Below are positions 1 to 8,252 of a DNA stretch of 64,000 nucleotides, piece by piece. The DNA lies in the NCBI RefSeq assembly GCF_003326795.1, contig NZ_JPWI01000009.1, positions 1 through 64,000 on the forward strand. The letters run 5' to 3'. This DNA is from Thalassospira profundimaris. GTDB lineage: Bacteria > Pseudomonadota > Alphaproteobacteria > Rhodospirillales > Thalassospiraceae. The number at the start of each line of letters is the position of its first letter. Positions within the stretch are counted from its first letter, which is position 1. Both the position numbers and the translations under genes were made by a program. The notes beneath the pieces are model-generated. The model was not told the DNA's origin. It saw nothing but the letters and a program-made list of their open reading frames with translations, and did no database searches.

Positions 1-2
1 TC

Positions 3-275
3 AATGAAATTGCCACCACGATCTCGGCGGCTGTCGAGGAACAGGGCGCTGCAACCGACGAGATCAGCCGCAATGTTCGCGGGGCTGCTGATCGCACCCG
101 TGCAGTTTCGGCATCGATCACCGAGGTTGCAAATGAAACCGGTCGCACCGGTCAGTTGTCGGGCGAAGTTCTTACGACTTCCCGTGCGGCATCTGAAAAG
201 GTCGGTGAAATGCGAAACCGCATTACCACCATTCTTGATGCATTGCGTCAGCAGGCCCGGGACCGCGCAGCGTAA
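3..275 (+). CDS. Methyl-accepting chemotaxis protein, C-terminal fragment
   Basis: An open frame enters from the left edge and ends at TAA 273-275; 90 residues are visible. The fragment reads as the end of an MCP signalling domain: it opens with a helix carrying ISAAVEEQGAATDEISRNV, which resembles the conserved receptor tail of alphaproteobacterial chemoreceptors, and continues as a heptad-rich helix. Such receptors form cytoplasmic coiled-coil bundles that control CheA through CheW. The sensor and membrane segments lie outside the window, so the ligand cannot be judged. A strong terminator follows directly. Confidence 0.85.
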   Translation, partial: NEIATTISAAVEEQGAATDEISRNVRGAADRTRAVSASITEVANETGRTGQLSGEVLTTSRAASEKVGEMRNRITTILDALRQQARDRAA

Positions 276-300
276 TTATCCTGCCCGACCTTAACAAACG

Positions 301-326
301 AAGGCCCGCCATTTGGCGGGCCTTTT
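301..326 (+). terminator. Rho-independent terminator after the chemoreceptor gene
   Basis: Ten-base arms AAGGCCCGCC and GGCGGGCCTT flank an ATTT loop and are followed by a short T run. The stem starts with A residues, so it can also serve the convergent gene that ends at 357. Confidence 0.85.
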
Positions 327-356
327 ACATTGGTAATCCGATAATGGATTTCGCGA

Positions 357-1172
357 TCAGGCGCTTGGCCAACTGCCCTTAAGGCGTCCGCCAATCCGCA
401 CTGATTCAATACGTTTTGCCAAACCGGTCTTATCATCGGTTTCGACAAAGACGCCACAAACTGTTGCAGGCCCCTCGGCCGGTTCAAAACGCCCCGCCGG
501 CATCTTGGTCAGGAATTTACGGACCGAGTTTTCCTTTTTCATGCCGATGACGGAATCAAAGTCACCACACATGCCGACATCCGTCTGATAGGCCGTGCCA
601 TTGGGAAGAATTTGCGCATCTGCCGTCGGGACATGGGTATGCGTTCCCAGAACCAGCGATGCACGACCGTCACAGTGATGCCCGAAGGCCATTTTTTCCG
701 ACGTGGTTTCGGCATGGAAATCAAGAATGATCGCATCAACATTCTTGCCAAGCTTATGCTTGGAAAACAGCTTGTCCGCGCCCTGGAACGGACAGGAAAG
801 CGGATCCATGAACAGGCGACCCATCATGTTGATCACACAAACTTTCTTGCCTGATCTGGTTTTGAAAACATAATCGCCATTGCCCGGCGTCCCATCAGGG
901 AAGTTCCATGGCCGCAAAAGCTTTTCGTCTTCATCGATATAGGCAATGATTTCGCGCTGATCCCAGACATGGTTGCCTGTGGTCAGGACATCGGCCCCGG
1001 CAGCGTAGAATTCCTTGCAGATCTTTGCCGTTACCCCGAAGCCGTGCGCGGCGTTTTCAACATTCACCACTGCGACGTCGACTGACAAACGATCGCGGAG
1101 CATCGGCAATGCCTCAAGTGCTGCCTTGCGACCGGTTTGGCCCAGAACGTCGCCAAGATGAAGTAAACGCAT
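357..1172 (-). CDS. ymdB: YmdB/TIGR00282-family metallophosphoesterase
   Basis: This 271-residue protein belongs to the YmdB-like phosphodiesterase family (2',3'-cyclic nucleotide phosphodiesterases with a di-metal centre). Visible metal-ligand motifs are GDVLG near the N terminus, VNVENAAHG, TTGNHVWDQ, IILDFHAETTSEK and LGTHTHVPTAD; together these match the family throughout. I chose ATG 1172 because AGGAAAG sits 5-6 bases upstream and the protein then starts MRLLHLGDV, as in relatives. A longer frame to 1265 has no homology-like sequence. In many Alphaproteobacteria the gene follows zapA, 6S RNA and ygfA; here it follows zapA and the 6S RNA directly. Confidence 0.9.
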   Translation of the reverse strand: MRLLHLGDVLGQTGRKAALEALPMLRDRLSVDVAVVNVENAAHGFGVTAKICKEFYAAGADVLTTGNHVWDQREIIAYIDEDEKLLRPWNFPDGTPGNGDYVFKTRSGKKVCVINMMGRLFMDPLSCPFQGADKLFSKHKLGKNVDAIILDFHAETTSEKMAFGHHCDGRASLVLGTHTHVPTADAQILPNGTAYQTDVGMCGDFDSVIGMKKENSVRKFLTKMPAGRFEPAEGPATVCGVFVETDDKTGLAKRIESVRIGGRLKGSWPSA

Positions 1173-1281
1173 ATTCTTTCCTGTGTCTTTTCCATGCCCG
1201 AATATTTGGCATGGCTTTTTATCAATGCACCCTATCCGGGACGCACAGCATATTGCACTACGCAAAGGAGAAGGGAAATGT

Positions 1282-1297
1282 CCGGATCAAAATCCGG
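1282..1297 (-). terminator. Possible terminator downstream of 6S RNA
   Basis: A perfect six-base stem, CCGGAT/ATCCGG with a four-base loop, lies just past the 6S RNA 3' end. On the minus strand it is followed by a pyrimidine-rich stretch rather than a pure T run, so termination may be partial or the hairpin may be a processing stop. Confidence 0.4.
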
Positions 1298-1306
1298 GAG
1301 ATAAGC

Positions 1307-1464
1307 GGGAGCCACCGCTGCCGTTGGCCATGTGGTAATTCCTCGTGACCTGCAGGTGCAGGTGGGCGCCGTATAACCAGACCACGGCCTGGAAAGGGAC
1401 AGCTCCCTAGAGAAATGAGCATCGGCCCCGGGAATTAGCGAACCTGACGAACAGGGCAGCCCCC
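1307..1464 (-). ncRNA. ssrS: 6S RNA (SsrS)
   Basis: The non-coding gap between zapA and the ymdB gene holds a 158-base transcript that folds as 6S RNA. The two ends, GGGGGCTGCC and GGTGGCTCCC, pair over ten bases with G-T wobbles and close a long hairpin. Inside are the elements GGGGCCGATGCTC, GGGAGCTGTCCC and GGCCGTGGTCTGG, which resemble the CCTGAGCCGAT and central-bubble region of known 6S RNAs. 6S RNA mimics an open promoter and sequesters sigma-70 RNA polymerase in stationary phase. Position beside zapA is the conserved location of ssrS. The ends are inferred from pairing and could be off by several bases. Confidence 0.78.
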
Positions 1465-1632
1465 TTATGCTGGGTTCTTGATCGCCGCGAACGACGCATC
1501 GCAAACTGTCAGCGCCCGGAACTTAGTCCCCGGACGGCTGAATTTCAAGTAGATTGCATCGATATGCCCGCTGCGCGTTAGCCGCAACACTTTGCCAGAC
1601 CAAGCCCGGCTGACCGATATGCATCGGGATAA

Positions 1633-1971
1633 TCAGTTTTGGGCAAGCTTTTCGGCGATTGCTTCGACGCGCGCGGCCATGGTTTCGATATTGTCAGCCA
1701 GGGCATCACTTTCCGCATCCGACAGCCCGGTCACCTGAGCCGACTGCTGCGCACCGTTTTCAAGCTTTTCCTGGGTGTTCCCAAGTTCATCGGCAATCAG
1801 AAGACTTGCCATGACCAGCAAACGTTGCTCGCCGATCTGGCCGACAGCCTCGGCGATTTCCCTGACCCGTTCGTTGACATAACCGGCAAGGGCGTTAATG
1901 CGATCTTCCTGCCCGTCATCACATGCGATGTCGTAGCTGCGACCGTTAATGCGAATGGATACCTGTGCCAT
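1633..1971 (-). CDS. zapA: Cell division protein ZapA
   Basis: The 112-residue product matches ZapA, which binds and bundles FtsZ filaments at the division site. It starts MAQVSIRINGRSYDIACDD, with the beta-strand head typical of the family, followed by NALAGYVNERVREIAE and a C-terminal coiled coil ending in VEAIAEKLAQN. The gene starts three bases after the stop of the DUF4164 gene, so the two are co-transcribed. The 6S RNA lies 170 bases downstream. Confidence 0.93.
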   Translation of the reverse strand: MAQVSIRINGRSYDIACDDGQEDRINALAGYVNERVREIAEAVGQIGEQRLLVMASLLIADELGNTQEKLENGAQQSAQVTGLSDAESDALADNIETMAARVEAIAEKLAQN

Positions 1972-1974
1972 GGG

Positions 1975-2241
1975 TTATGCCTGTTTCTTTACGGGATCTT
2001 CGGAAAGAACGAATTTAAGCTGATCAACCGCACCATCAAGACGGGCAGAAACCGTTTCGGTCGCCTCGGTCAGACGGTCGTAATCAGCGCGCATTGCCGA
2101 AAGCTGGGCACGCAGTGCTTCAACTTCCTGTGTATCTGAAACTGCAGACTGGTCTTTTTGAGCGATAGCCGACTCCGCGACCATTTCAAGACGGTCCAAT
2201 GCTGTTTTCAGCCGATCACTTGCCTGTTGCAACCGCGACAT
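1975..2241 (-). CDS. DUF4164-family coiled-coil protein
   Basis: This small protein (88 residues) is almost wholly alpha-helical and heptad-patterned (LQQASDRLKTALDRLEMV, later VEALRAQLSAMRADYDRLTEAT). It matches the short DUF4164 proteins encoded just ahead of zapA in many Alphaproteobacteria. Its function is unknown; the fixed neighbourhood suggests a role linked to division or to ZapA. It is the first gene of the unit, reading away from transketolase. Confidence 0.75.
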   Translation of the reverse strand: MSRLQQASDRLKTALDRLEMVAESAIAQKDQSAVSDTQEVEALRAQLSAMRADYDRLTEATETVSARLDGAVDQLKFVLSEDPVKKQA

Positions 2242-2665
2242 TGATCACTACCCGATTGTTTGCTGTTTTACCCAAGACCACAGAACGAACTGAACTGTGA
2301 CGAATCACCAAAGGCGACATCAAGCCCGGCGAAGATGTCATGATAATGGCTGATTTAGCATCCAGTATCCCGATCAACAACATTTTTGCCCGATTGAACA
2401 AGAAATCTGTGAATTGTTTGAAGACCGGTAAAGCAATGAAAACACTGTATGACAATTGCAGGCAGATCAGCAAGCGCGTCACCAGCCATGCACTATTGGC
2501 ACATCTGTTAGCCAGAATCCGGGTAACAGGTACAGTTTTTCGACAGAAGCGGTTGACGTATGCCCCCTGTAAGGGCATCTTCCGCGCGAATTCCGTTAAT
2601 TCTGGAATAACCGTATTTAAAGTGTTTTGATCGCCCGACCGCGAAACCCCCAGGAACCGCATCAC
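2242..2665. other. Divergent intergenic region, DUF4164/tkt
   Basis: This 424-base gap separates two divergent starts and must hold both promoters. A 96-codon frame at 2340-2630 on the plus strand has no family-like sequence and no good ribosome-binding site, so I do not call it. No riboswitch, RNA gene or extended repeat was recognised. Confidence 0.5.
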
Positions 2666-4648
2666 ATGACGACGCAAGTAGAACACAACCGCATGGCCAA
2701 TGCCATCCGCTTCCTCTCGGCAGACGCTGTTGAGAAGGCCAATTCCGGCCACCCCGGCATGCCGATGGGCATGGCAGACGTTGCGACTGTTCTTTACACC
2801 AAATTCTTGAAATTCGATCCGAAGCATCCGAACTGGCCGGACCGCGACCGTTTCATCCTGTCCGCAGGTCACGGTTCGATGCTTCTTTATTCGCTTCTGC
2901 ACCTGACCGGGTACGAAGATTTCGATCTTGATCAGATCAAGAATTTCCGTCAGATGGGCTTCCGCACCGCCGGTCACCCGGAATTCGGCCACGGTGCCGG
3001 TATCGAAACCACCACCGGCCCGCTGGGTCAGGGTATTGCGACCTCGGTCGGTTTCGCACTTGGCGAACGCATCATGAATGCGCGCTTTGGCAACGACGTT
3101 GTTGATCACTTCACCTATGTGATCGCAGGCGACGGTTGCCTTATGGAAGGCATCTCGCAGGAAGCCATTTCGCTGGCCGGCCATCTGAAACTGTCGAAAC
3201 TGATCGTTCTGTTTGACGATAACGGCATTTCGATTGATGGCCCGACCTCGCTTTCGACTTCTGAAGATCACACCAAGCGCTTTGAAGCAGCAGGCTGGGA
3301 CGTTCAGGAAATTGACGGCCATGATCCGGTCGCCATCGAAGCCGCCATTGCCAAGGCAAAAACCACCAACACCCCGTCGATGATTGCTTGCAAAACCGAA
3401 ATCGGTTTTGGCGCACCGACCAAAGGTGGTACCTCGGCAACGCACGGATCCCCGCTTGGTGCATCCGAACTTGCTGGCATGCGCGAGAAACTCGGCTGGA
3501 CTTCCGAACCGTTCGATATCCCGGCAGACATTCGTGATGCATGGCTTGCAGCAGGTTCGCGCGGTGCAGAAGACTTCAACGCCTGGGGTGGTCGTTTCGA
3601 AAACCTCGAAGCTGCCCTGAAAGACGAGTTCGAGCGCCGGGTTGAAGGCAAGCTTCCGGAAAACTGGATCGAAGCGTTCAACGACTATAAAAAGCAGATC
3701 ACCGCTGATCAGCCGAAAGTCGCAACCCGCAAGGCTTCGGAAAACGTTCTTGAAGTTCTGACCAAAGCCATTCCGGAAATGATCGGTGGTTCTGCCGACC
3801 TGACCGGTTCGAACAACACCAAGACCAGCGTTCAGGCACCGATTACCGCCGCAGGCGGCTATGAAGGTGCGTATATCTATTACGGTATCCGTGAACACGG
3901 CATGGCAGCAGCCATGAATGGTCTGGCGCTGCATGGTGGTGTTCTGCCTTATGGCGGCACCTTCCTGGTCTTTACCGATTACTGCCGTCCGTCGATCCGT
4001 CTTTCGGCTTTGATGAACCAGCGCGTTGTTTATGTCATGACCCATGATTCCATCGGTCTTGGCGAAGACGGCCCGACCCATCAGCCGGTTGAACATGTTG
4101 CTTCGCTGCGTGCGATGCCGAACGTCACCGTGATCCGCCCGGCGGACGCCGTCGAGACGGCAGAAGCATGGGCAATGGCAATCACCAATGAGAGCGGCCC
4201 GACCGTTCTGGCCCTGACCCGTCAGAACCTGCCGACGCTTCGTACCGACTATCGTGAAGACAACCTCGTCGCACGTGGCGGTTATGTGATTTCCGATTGC
4301 GACGGCGACCGTCAGGTCACCCTGATCGCGACCGGTTCCGAAGTTGAAATCGCAGTTGCCGCACAGGCCAAGCTGAAAGCAGACGGCATCAACGCCGTTG
4401 TTGTTTCGCTGCCAAGCTGGGAACTGTTCGACGCCCAGTCACCGGAATACCGCAAAGACGTTCTGGGCAGCGCACCGCGCGTTGCCATCGAAGCTCTTTC
4501 GGTCTTCGGTTGGGAAAAATATGTTGGCGATAACGGCAAGGTTATCGGCATGCACGGTTTCGGTGCTTCGGCACCTGCCCCGGTCCTTTACGAGCATTTC
4601 GGCATCACCGCCGATGCGCTGGTCAAAGCGGCCAAGGAACTGGTTTAA
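2666..4648 (+). CDS. tkt: Transketolase
   Basis: This 660-residue thiamine-diphosphate enzyme moves two-carbon ketol units between sugar phosphates in the pentose phosphate and Calvin-type pathways. Motifs in order are SGHPGMPMGMA, HGSMLLYSLLHLTGY, GPLGQG, the ThDP-binding stretch GDGCLMEGISQEAISLAGH, and in the second half GIREHGM (catalytic Glu), TYCR-type FTDYCRPSIRLS, THDSIGLGEDGPTHQPVEH and a C-terminal transketolase domain. ATG 2666 is preferred over an upstream in-frame start at 2627 because AGGAA lies ten bases ahead and the family begins near TTQVEHNRMANAIR. It is followed by a strong terminator, and gap comes next. Confidence 0.97.
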   Translation: MTTQVEHNRMANAIRFLSADAVEKANSGHPGMPMGMADVATVLYTKFLKFDPKHPNWPDRDRFILSAGHGSMLLYSLLHLTGYEDFDLDQIKNFRQMGFRTAGHPEFGHGAGIETTTGPLGQGIATSVGFALGERIMNARFGNDVVDHFTYVIAGDGCLMEGISQEAISLAGHLKLSKLIVLFDDNGISIDGPTSLSTSEDHTKRFEAAGWDVQEIDGHDPVAIEAAIAKAKTTNTPSMIACKTEIGFGAPTKGGTSATHGSPLGASELAGMREKLGWTSEPFDIPADIRDAWLAAGSRGAEDFNAWGGRFENLEAALKDEFERRVEGKLPENWIEAFNDYKKQITADQPKVATRKASENVLEVLTKAIPEMIGGSADLTGSNNTKTSVQAPITAAGGYEGAYIYYGIREHGMAAAMNGLALHGGVLPYGGTFLVFTDYCRPSIRLSALMNQRVVYVMTHDSIGLGEDGPTHQPVEHVASLRAMPNVTVIRPADAVETAEAWAMAITNESGPTVLALTRQNLPTLRTDYREDNLVARGGYVISDCDGDRQVTLIATGSEVEIAVAAQAKLKADGINAVVVSLPSWELFDAQSPEYRKDVLGSAPRVAIEALSVFGWEKYVGDNGKVIGMHGFGASAPAPVLYEHFGITADALVKAAKELV

Positions 4649-4655
4649 TTTACAG

Positions 4656-4690
4656 GGCCGGATCGGTAACATGCCGATCCGGCCTTTTTT
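4656..4690 (+). terminator. Terminator after tkt
   Basis: Eleven-base arms, GGCCGGATCGG and its complement, flank a seven-base loop and are followed by six T residues. This separates tkt from gap. Confidence 0.93.
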
Positions 4691-4761
4691 CTATGGGTTT
4701 GAAACCCTAAGCCGTGATTGATACTCCCCAGGTAGCAATCATTATAATTTTGGAGGGATGA

Positions 4762-5769
4762 ATGGCTATTCGCGTAGCGATTAATGGTTTCGGTCGTATC
4801 GGCCGTCTTGTTCTGCGTTCTATCGTTGAAAGCGGTCGTACCGACGTCGAAGTTGTTGCCATCAACGACCTGGGTGACGTTGCCACCAACGCGCATCTTC
4901 TGAAATATGATTCAGTTCATGGCGTTCTGGCCAATGACGTCAAAGCCGAAGGCGAAAATCTGGTCATTGACGGCAAAGCCATCAAAGTTTGCTCCGAGCG
5001 CGACCCGGCGAACCTGCCGTGGGCGGCCCTGAATGTTGATATCGCATTCGAGTGCACCGGTATCTTCCTTGACGAAGCGGGTGCTGGCAAACATCTGACG
5101 GCTGGCGCAAAACGCGTTCTGATCTCTGCCCCGGCAAAGGGCGATATCAAGACCGTTGTTTACGGTGTTAACTCCGACACCCTGACGGCTGATGACGTGA
5201 TCGTTTCGAACGCATCTTGCACCACCAACTGCCTTGCACCGGTTGCAGACGTCCTGAACAAAACCGTTGGCATCACCAAAGGCTTCATGACCACCGTTCA
5301 CGCCTTCACCGGCGACCAGAACACCGTGGACAGCCTGCACAAAGATCTGCGCCGTGCGCGTTCGGCATCGCTTTCGATGATCCCGACCTCGACCGGTGCA
5401 GCAAAGGCTGTTGGTCTTGTTCTTCCGGAACTCAAGGGCAAACTCGATGGTACCGCCATCCGCGTTCCGACCCCGAACGTTTCCATGGTTGACCTGACCT
5501 TCGTTGCTGGTCGTGACACCACTGTTGAAGAAGTCAACGCCGCAATCAAGGAAGCAGCAAACGGCCCGCTTAAAGGCGTTCTTGGCGTTTGCGAAGCACC
5601 GCTGGTTTCGGTTGACTTCAACCACAACCCGAACAGCTCGACCTTTGATGCGACCCAGACCCAGGTTATGGACGGAAACTTCGTTCGTATTCTGTCCTGG
5701 TACGACAACGAATGGGGCTTCTCCAACCGTATGAGCGACACCGCTGTCGCCATGGCGAAATTCCTCTAA
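4762..5769 (+). CDS. gap: Type I glyceraldehyde-3-phosphate dehydrogenase
   Basis: This 335-residue enzyme oxidises glyceraldehyde 3-phosphate to 1,3-bisphosphoglycerate. The Rossmann motif NGFGRIGR opens the protein, and Asp36 in INDLGD suggests NAD preference. The catalytic site is [12 protein letters not shown] with Cys153; His180 lies in [10 protein letters not shown]. The sequence ends with the usual [14 protein letters not shown] strong Shine-Dalgarno (GGAGGG) precedes ATG 4762. In relatives gap is usually followed by pgk; here it is followed by a terminator and an unrelated AT-rich gene on the other strand. Confidence 0.97.
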   Translation: MAIRVAINGFGRIGRLVLRSIVESGRTDVEVVAINDLGDVATNAHLLKYDSVHGVLANDVKAEGENLVIDGKAIKVCSERDPANLPWAALNVDIAFECTGIFLDEAGAGKHLTAGAKRVLISAPAKGDIKTVVYGVNSDTLTADDVIVSNASCTTNCLAPVADVLNKTVGITKGFMTTVHAFTGDQNTVDSLHKDLRRARSASLSMIPTSTGAAKAVGLVLPELKGKLDGTAIRVPTPNVSMVDLTFVAGRDTTVEEVNAAIKEAANGPLKGVLGVCEAPLVSVDFNHNPNSSTFDATQTQVMDGNFVRILSWYDNEWGFSNRMSDTAVAMAKFL

Positions 5770-5788
5770 GCATCCTACATAAAAAAAG

Positions 5789-5812
5789 AAGGGGCAGCTT
5801 AAGCTGCCCCTT
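5789..5812. terminator. Bidirectional terminator after gap
   Basis: AAGGGGCAGC and GCTGCCCCTT flank a TTAA loop, with A residues on the left and pyrimidines on the right. It can end gap on the plus strand and the convergent gene on the minus strand. Confidence 0.85.
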
Positions 5813-5837
5813 CCTCCTCCAAGCTCTAAACTTTAAG

Positions 5838-6815
5838 TCACATAAAGTGATTGTGCAATCTACTCAAGAACCGGTCGAATGCCTCTCTAAGAAAAGACGG
5901 CCTACCTGATAGGGGCTGCCTCTCTGGCCACTCAAGAACAAAAAGAACCACGGCACCAGTCAGTTTTTTCAACTCCCCTCTTGCTCTAGAGGAATCTGTT
6001 TTTAGGGATCTACGAACAACTGATGTATAGAATTGTTCGAGTGGGAGAGTAAGTTCTGGAACAAACTTGGTTGCTAATCCAATTACCGTCAGCATAACCA
6101 ACTCAATGTCTTCGCGCTCAATAATAGAGATTATATGATCCGCACGTCTCGGCAACAAACCAGAGCTCTTGTAGTTCCCTAGGTCCTCTCCAGCTAAGTA
6201 ATCAATTCTCTCCCGTATGTCCCGCAAAGCTCGTCGGGTGAACGCCGCATCATCTCCGTTCGTTGAGATAGTATTGATTGCTGACCTTAATTCTGAAATC
6301 TCAGATATAATTTCGGCGAAGCTACGATCTTCCGGATCACCACTCGACCTCAACATTTGCAAATCAATTGTTGTAGACAACGGGGTTTCAATATTCCCCG
6401 GGTCCGCCTCAATTTCCCTAATTTGCCGTTCTATTGACTCTTTCGCAGCAGCGGCACTATCCAAATCCTGATGATCGACATGAATAGTACGTGTGCCTGC
6501 TACATCAAATGGGATTCTCTCACCTTTCTGGATGATCTGCACCAGTGGTTTGCCAGTCGCATGACGTAGTGCCAACTCATAAAAGACATTAGGGTTCGTC
6601 TCCGTGAGATCCGCAATCACAAGTTGGTCAGAAATTACTCTTTCAATAACCTGACTCGTAATCAATCCAGGTTTGTCGATCTCGTCAGCACGCTGGGCTT
6701 CGTATCCGCAAGCTTCCGCAGCAGGCCTTATGATATGCTTTAGGACCTTATTTGCTCTATTGCGAGTATCTGATCCTTCCTCCCCTATCGGAGAAATCAC
6801 AAAACAACTTTTCAT
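5838..6815 (-). CDS. Nucleoside 2-deoxyribosyltransferase/TIR-like fold protein
   Basis: The first 115 or so residues of this 325-residue protein have the fold signature of the deoxyribosyltransferase/TIR-like group: CFVISPIG at 4-11, then VIADLTETNPNVFYELALRHATGKP (66-90), with Glu80 at the position of the catalytic glutamate, and a KGERIPFD strand. Related domains cleave N-glycosidic bonds of nucleosides or NAD and occur in anti-phage proteins. The remaining 200 residues are mostly helical, hydrophilic and unrecognised. Start ATG 6815 has GAGGG upstream. The gene and its flanks are clearly AT-richer than the neighbours and it stands alone between gap and a metabolic gene, which suggests horizontal acquisition. 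Substrate and role are not known. Confidence 0.7.
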   Translation of the reverse strand: MKSCFVISPIGEEGSDTRNRANKVLKHIIRPAAEACGYEAQRADEIDKPGLITSQVIERVISDQLVIADLTETNPNVFYELALRHATGKPLVQIIQKGERIPFDVAGTRTIHVDHQDLDSAAAAKESIERQIREIEADPGNIETPLSTTIDLQMLRSSGDPEDRSFAEIISEISELRSAINTISTNGDDAAFTRRALRDIRERIDYLAGEDLGNYKSSGLLPRRADHIISIIEREDIELVMLTVIGLATKFVPELTLPLEQFYTSVVRRSLKTDSSRARGELKKLTGAVVLFVLEWPERQPLSGRPSFLREAFDRFLSRLHNHFM

Positions 6816-7011
6816 ATCACCCTCAAAGCTTTTATCTCGCTTTAAGATACTTTTCAGAGCCTAATACAATCAATAACAAATATCTTAATTAAGGCGATTT
6901 GCTTACACCTTTACTTCGACTGATCTTGCCCCTTTTGAGGCTTTAAAAGCTTTCTAAACATGCAATAATATCAGTTCGAATATCCCATTTATGACAAAAG
7001 GAACCTGACTC

Positions 7012-7734
7012 TTGGGCCTTCTTTTCAAGGAACTCGATTACCGGCCTACCCCGATGGGCGTTCTTATCCTGCGTCGTCGGCGCGAACTTAGTCTCGATAT
7101 CGACGTCTACGAGATCAAGCTTGATGACGAATATCTGATGTCGAGCCTGTTCACCGACGCCGAGATTGCCCTTGCCGATCTGGGACTGGCAGAACTTGAC
7201 CGTGATAACCTTGATGTTGTGGTCGGCGGATTGGGACTTGGCTATACCGCGAAGGCGGCCCTTGATAATCCCAAAACCGGAAAGCTGACCGTGCTTGATA
7301 CCTTGCCCGAGGTCATCGAATGGCATCAGCAAGGCTTGCTACCGCTTGGCGCGCAACTTTCGAGCGATCCGCGTTGCGCGCTGGTGCATGGAGATTTCTT
7401 TGGCGCAGCCCTTTCGGAAACGGCCGGAATGAACCCGGATGCCCCCGCAACAAAACATGATGCCATCCTGCTTGATGTTGACCATTCACCGGGCAATGTT
7501 TTGCATGATGATCATAAACGCCTTTATACCAAGGATGGCCTCCAGAAACTTGCACAGCACCTTGTCCCCGGTGGTGTTTTTGCCCTGTGGTCAACCGAGT
7601 TGCCCGAACCGTGGTTTGAAGAAAACCTGTCAGCTGCCTTTGACAATATTCGTGCAGAGGTAATTACATTCCGGCATCCGTTGATTGATCGCGAAGACAT
7701 CAACACAGTCTATGTTGCCCGCACCCCCTTATAA
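7012..7734 (+). CDS. Spermidine synthase-like SAM-fold protein
   Basis: The 240-residue product resembles short alphaproteobacterial spermidine synthase-like proteins. It begins LLFKELDYRPTPMGVLILRRR, shows a nucleotide-binding loop GGLGLGYTAKAAL (residues about 73-85), then LTVLDTLPEVIEWH and DAILLDVDHSP in the Rossmann core, and ends with strands FALWSTELP and NTVYVARTPL. It may be an aminopropyltransferase or a methyltransferase; substrate residues cannot be assigned with confidence. TTG 7012 is taken as the start because AAAGGA lies ten bases upstream; the next in-frame ATG (7054) would cut into the conserved start. The next gene begins 12 bases after its stop, so the two may form one unit. 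Confidence 0.65.
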   Translation: MGLLFKELDYRPTPMGVLILRRRRELSLDIDVYEIKLDDEYLMSSLFTDAEIALADLGLAELDRDNLDVVVGGLGLGYTAKAALDNPKTGKLTVLDTLPEVIEWHQQGLLPLGAQLSSDPRCALVHGDFFGAALSETAGMNPDAPATKHDAILLDVDHSPGNVLHDDHKRLYTKDGLQKLAQHLVPGGVFALWSTELPEPWFEENLSAAFDNIRAEVITFRHPLIDREDINTVYVARTPL

Positions 7735-7746
7735 CGATACGCACCC

Positions 7747-8175
7747 ATGACGTCAGAGCTTGATCCCATCATCCGAATTCAGGGCATTTCCGGTGCAAGA
7801 TCGGCATGCCGCGTTATGGGAAACCGGTCCTTCGTCCTGCTCTCACCTGAAAATGCGGCCCTTTCGCATGGTGCGCAGTGGTTCGGTGATCTGGTCACGC
7901 TGATCCGCACCGAATTCCCCGACGCCCGGTTCAAGGCAACGCTTGATTGTCGTGGACGCCTGTCGGGGGCATTGGCCGCAATCGAGATCGGCATTGATTG
8001 TGTTATCATTGATCCCCTTGACGAGGTGCAAGTCCAAAGCCTGCGCGATCTGGGGCGGCAAGCCGCATGCGCGATCCTGACAGCACATCCGGCGGCAATC
8101 GCAATTTATGAAATGGAAGATGACCGATTGCCCGACCATGAACTTGACCGGCGTTTGAAAACCAGTCTTCGATAG
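7747..8175 (+). CDS. Conserved hypothetical protein upstream of thiE
   Basis: I do not recognise this 142-residue protein. It has alternating hydrophobic strands and helices (FVLLSPENAALSHGAQWF, ALAAIEIGIDCVIIDP, CAILTAHPAAIAIYEME) and looks like a small soluble alpha/beta protein without signal peptide or membrane segment. It starts 12 bases after the preceding gene and 77 bases before thiE, all on one strand, so it probably belongs to the same transcript. The codon use looks native. Confidence 0.65.
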   Translation: MTSELDPIIRIQGISGARSACRVMGNRSFVLLSPENAALSHGAQWFGDLVTLIRTEFPDARFKATLDCRGRLSGALAAIEIGIDCVIIDPLDEVQVQSLRDLGRQAACAILTAHPAAIAIYEMEDDRLPDHELDRRLKTSLR

Positions 8176-8252
8176 GCCCCTTCCCCAAGGCAATTGCCAA
8201 AAGCACCGCCAAGGGTTACATAACACGCAGGAAATCATCAGGAATTATCATT

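Noticed and set aside
1232-1504. A 90-codon frame between zapA and ymdB
   Set aside because: It coincides with the 6S RNA and has no protein-like conservation.
2340-2630. A 96-codon frame upstream of tkt
   Set aside because: No ribosome-binding site, no recognisable domain, and it fills the divergent promoter region.
2216-4096. A 626-codon open frame on the minus strand
   Set aside because: It is antisense to transketolase, has no family-like sequence and no ribosome-binding site; it reflects codon bias of tkt.
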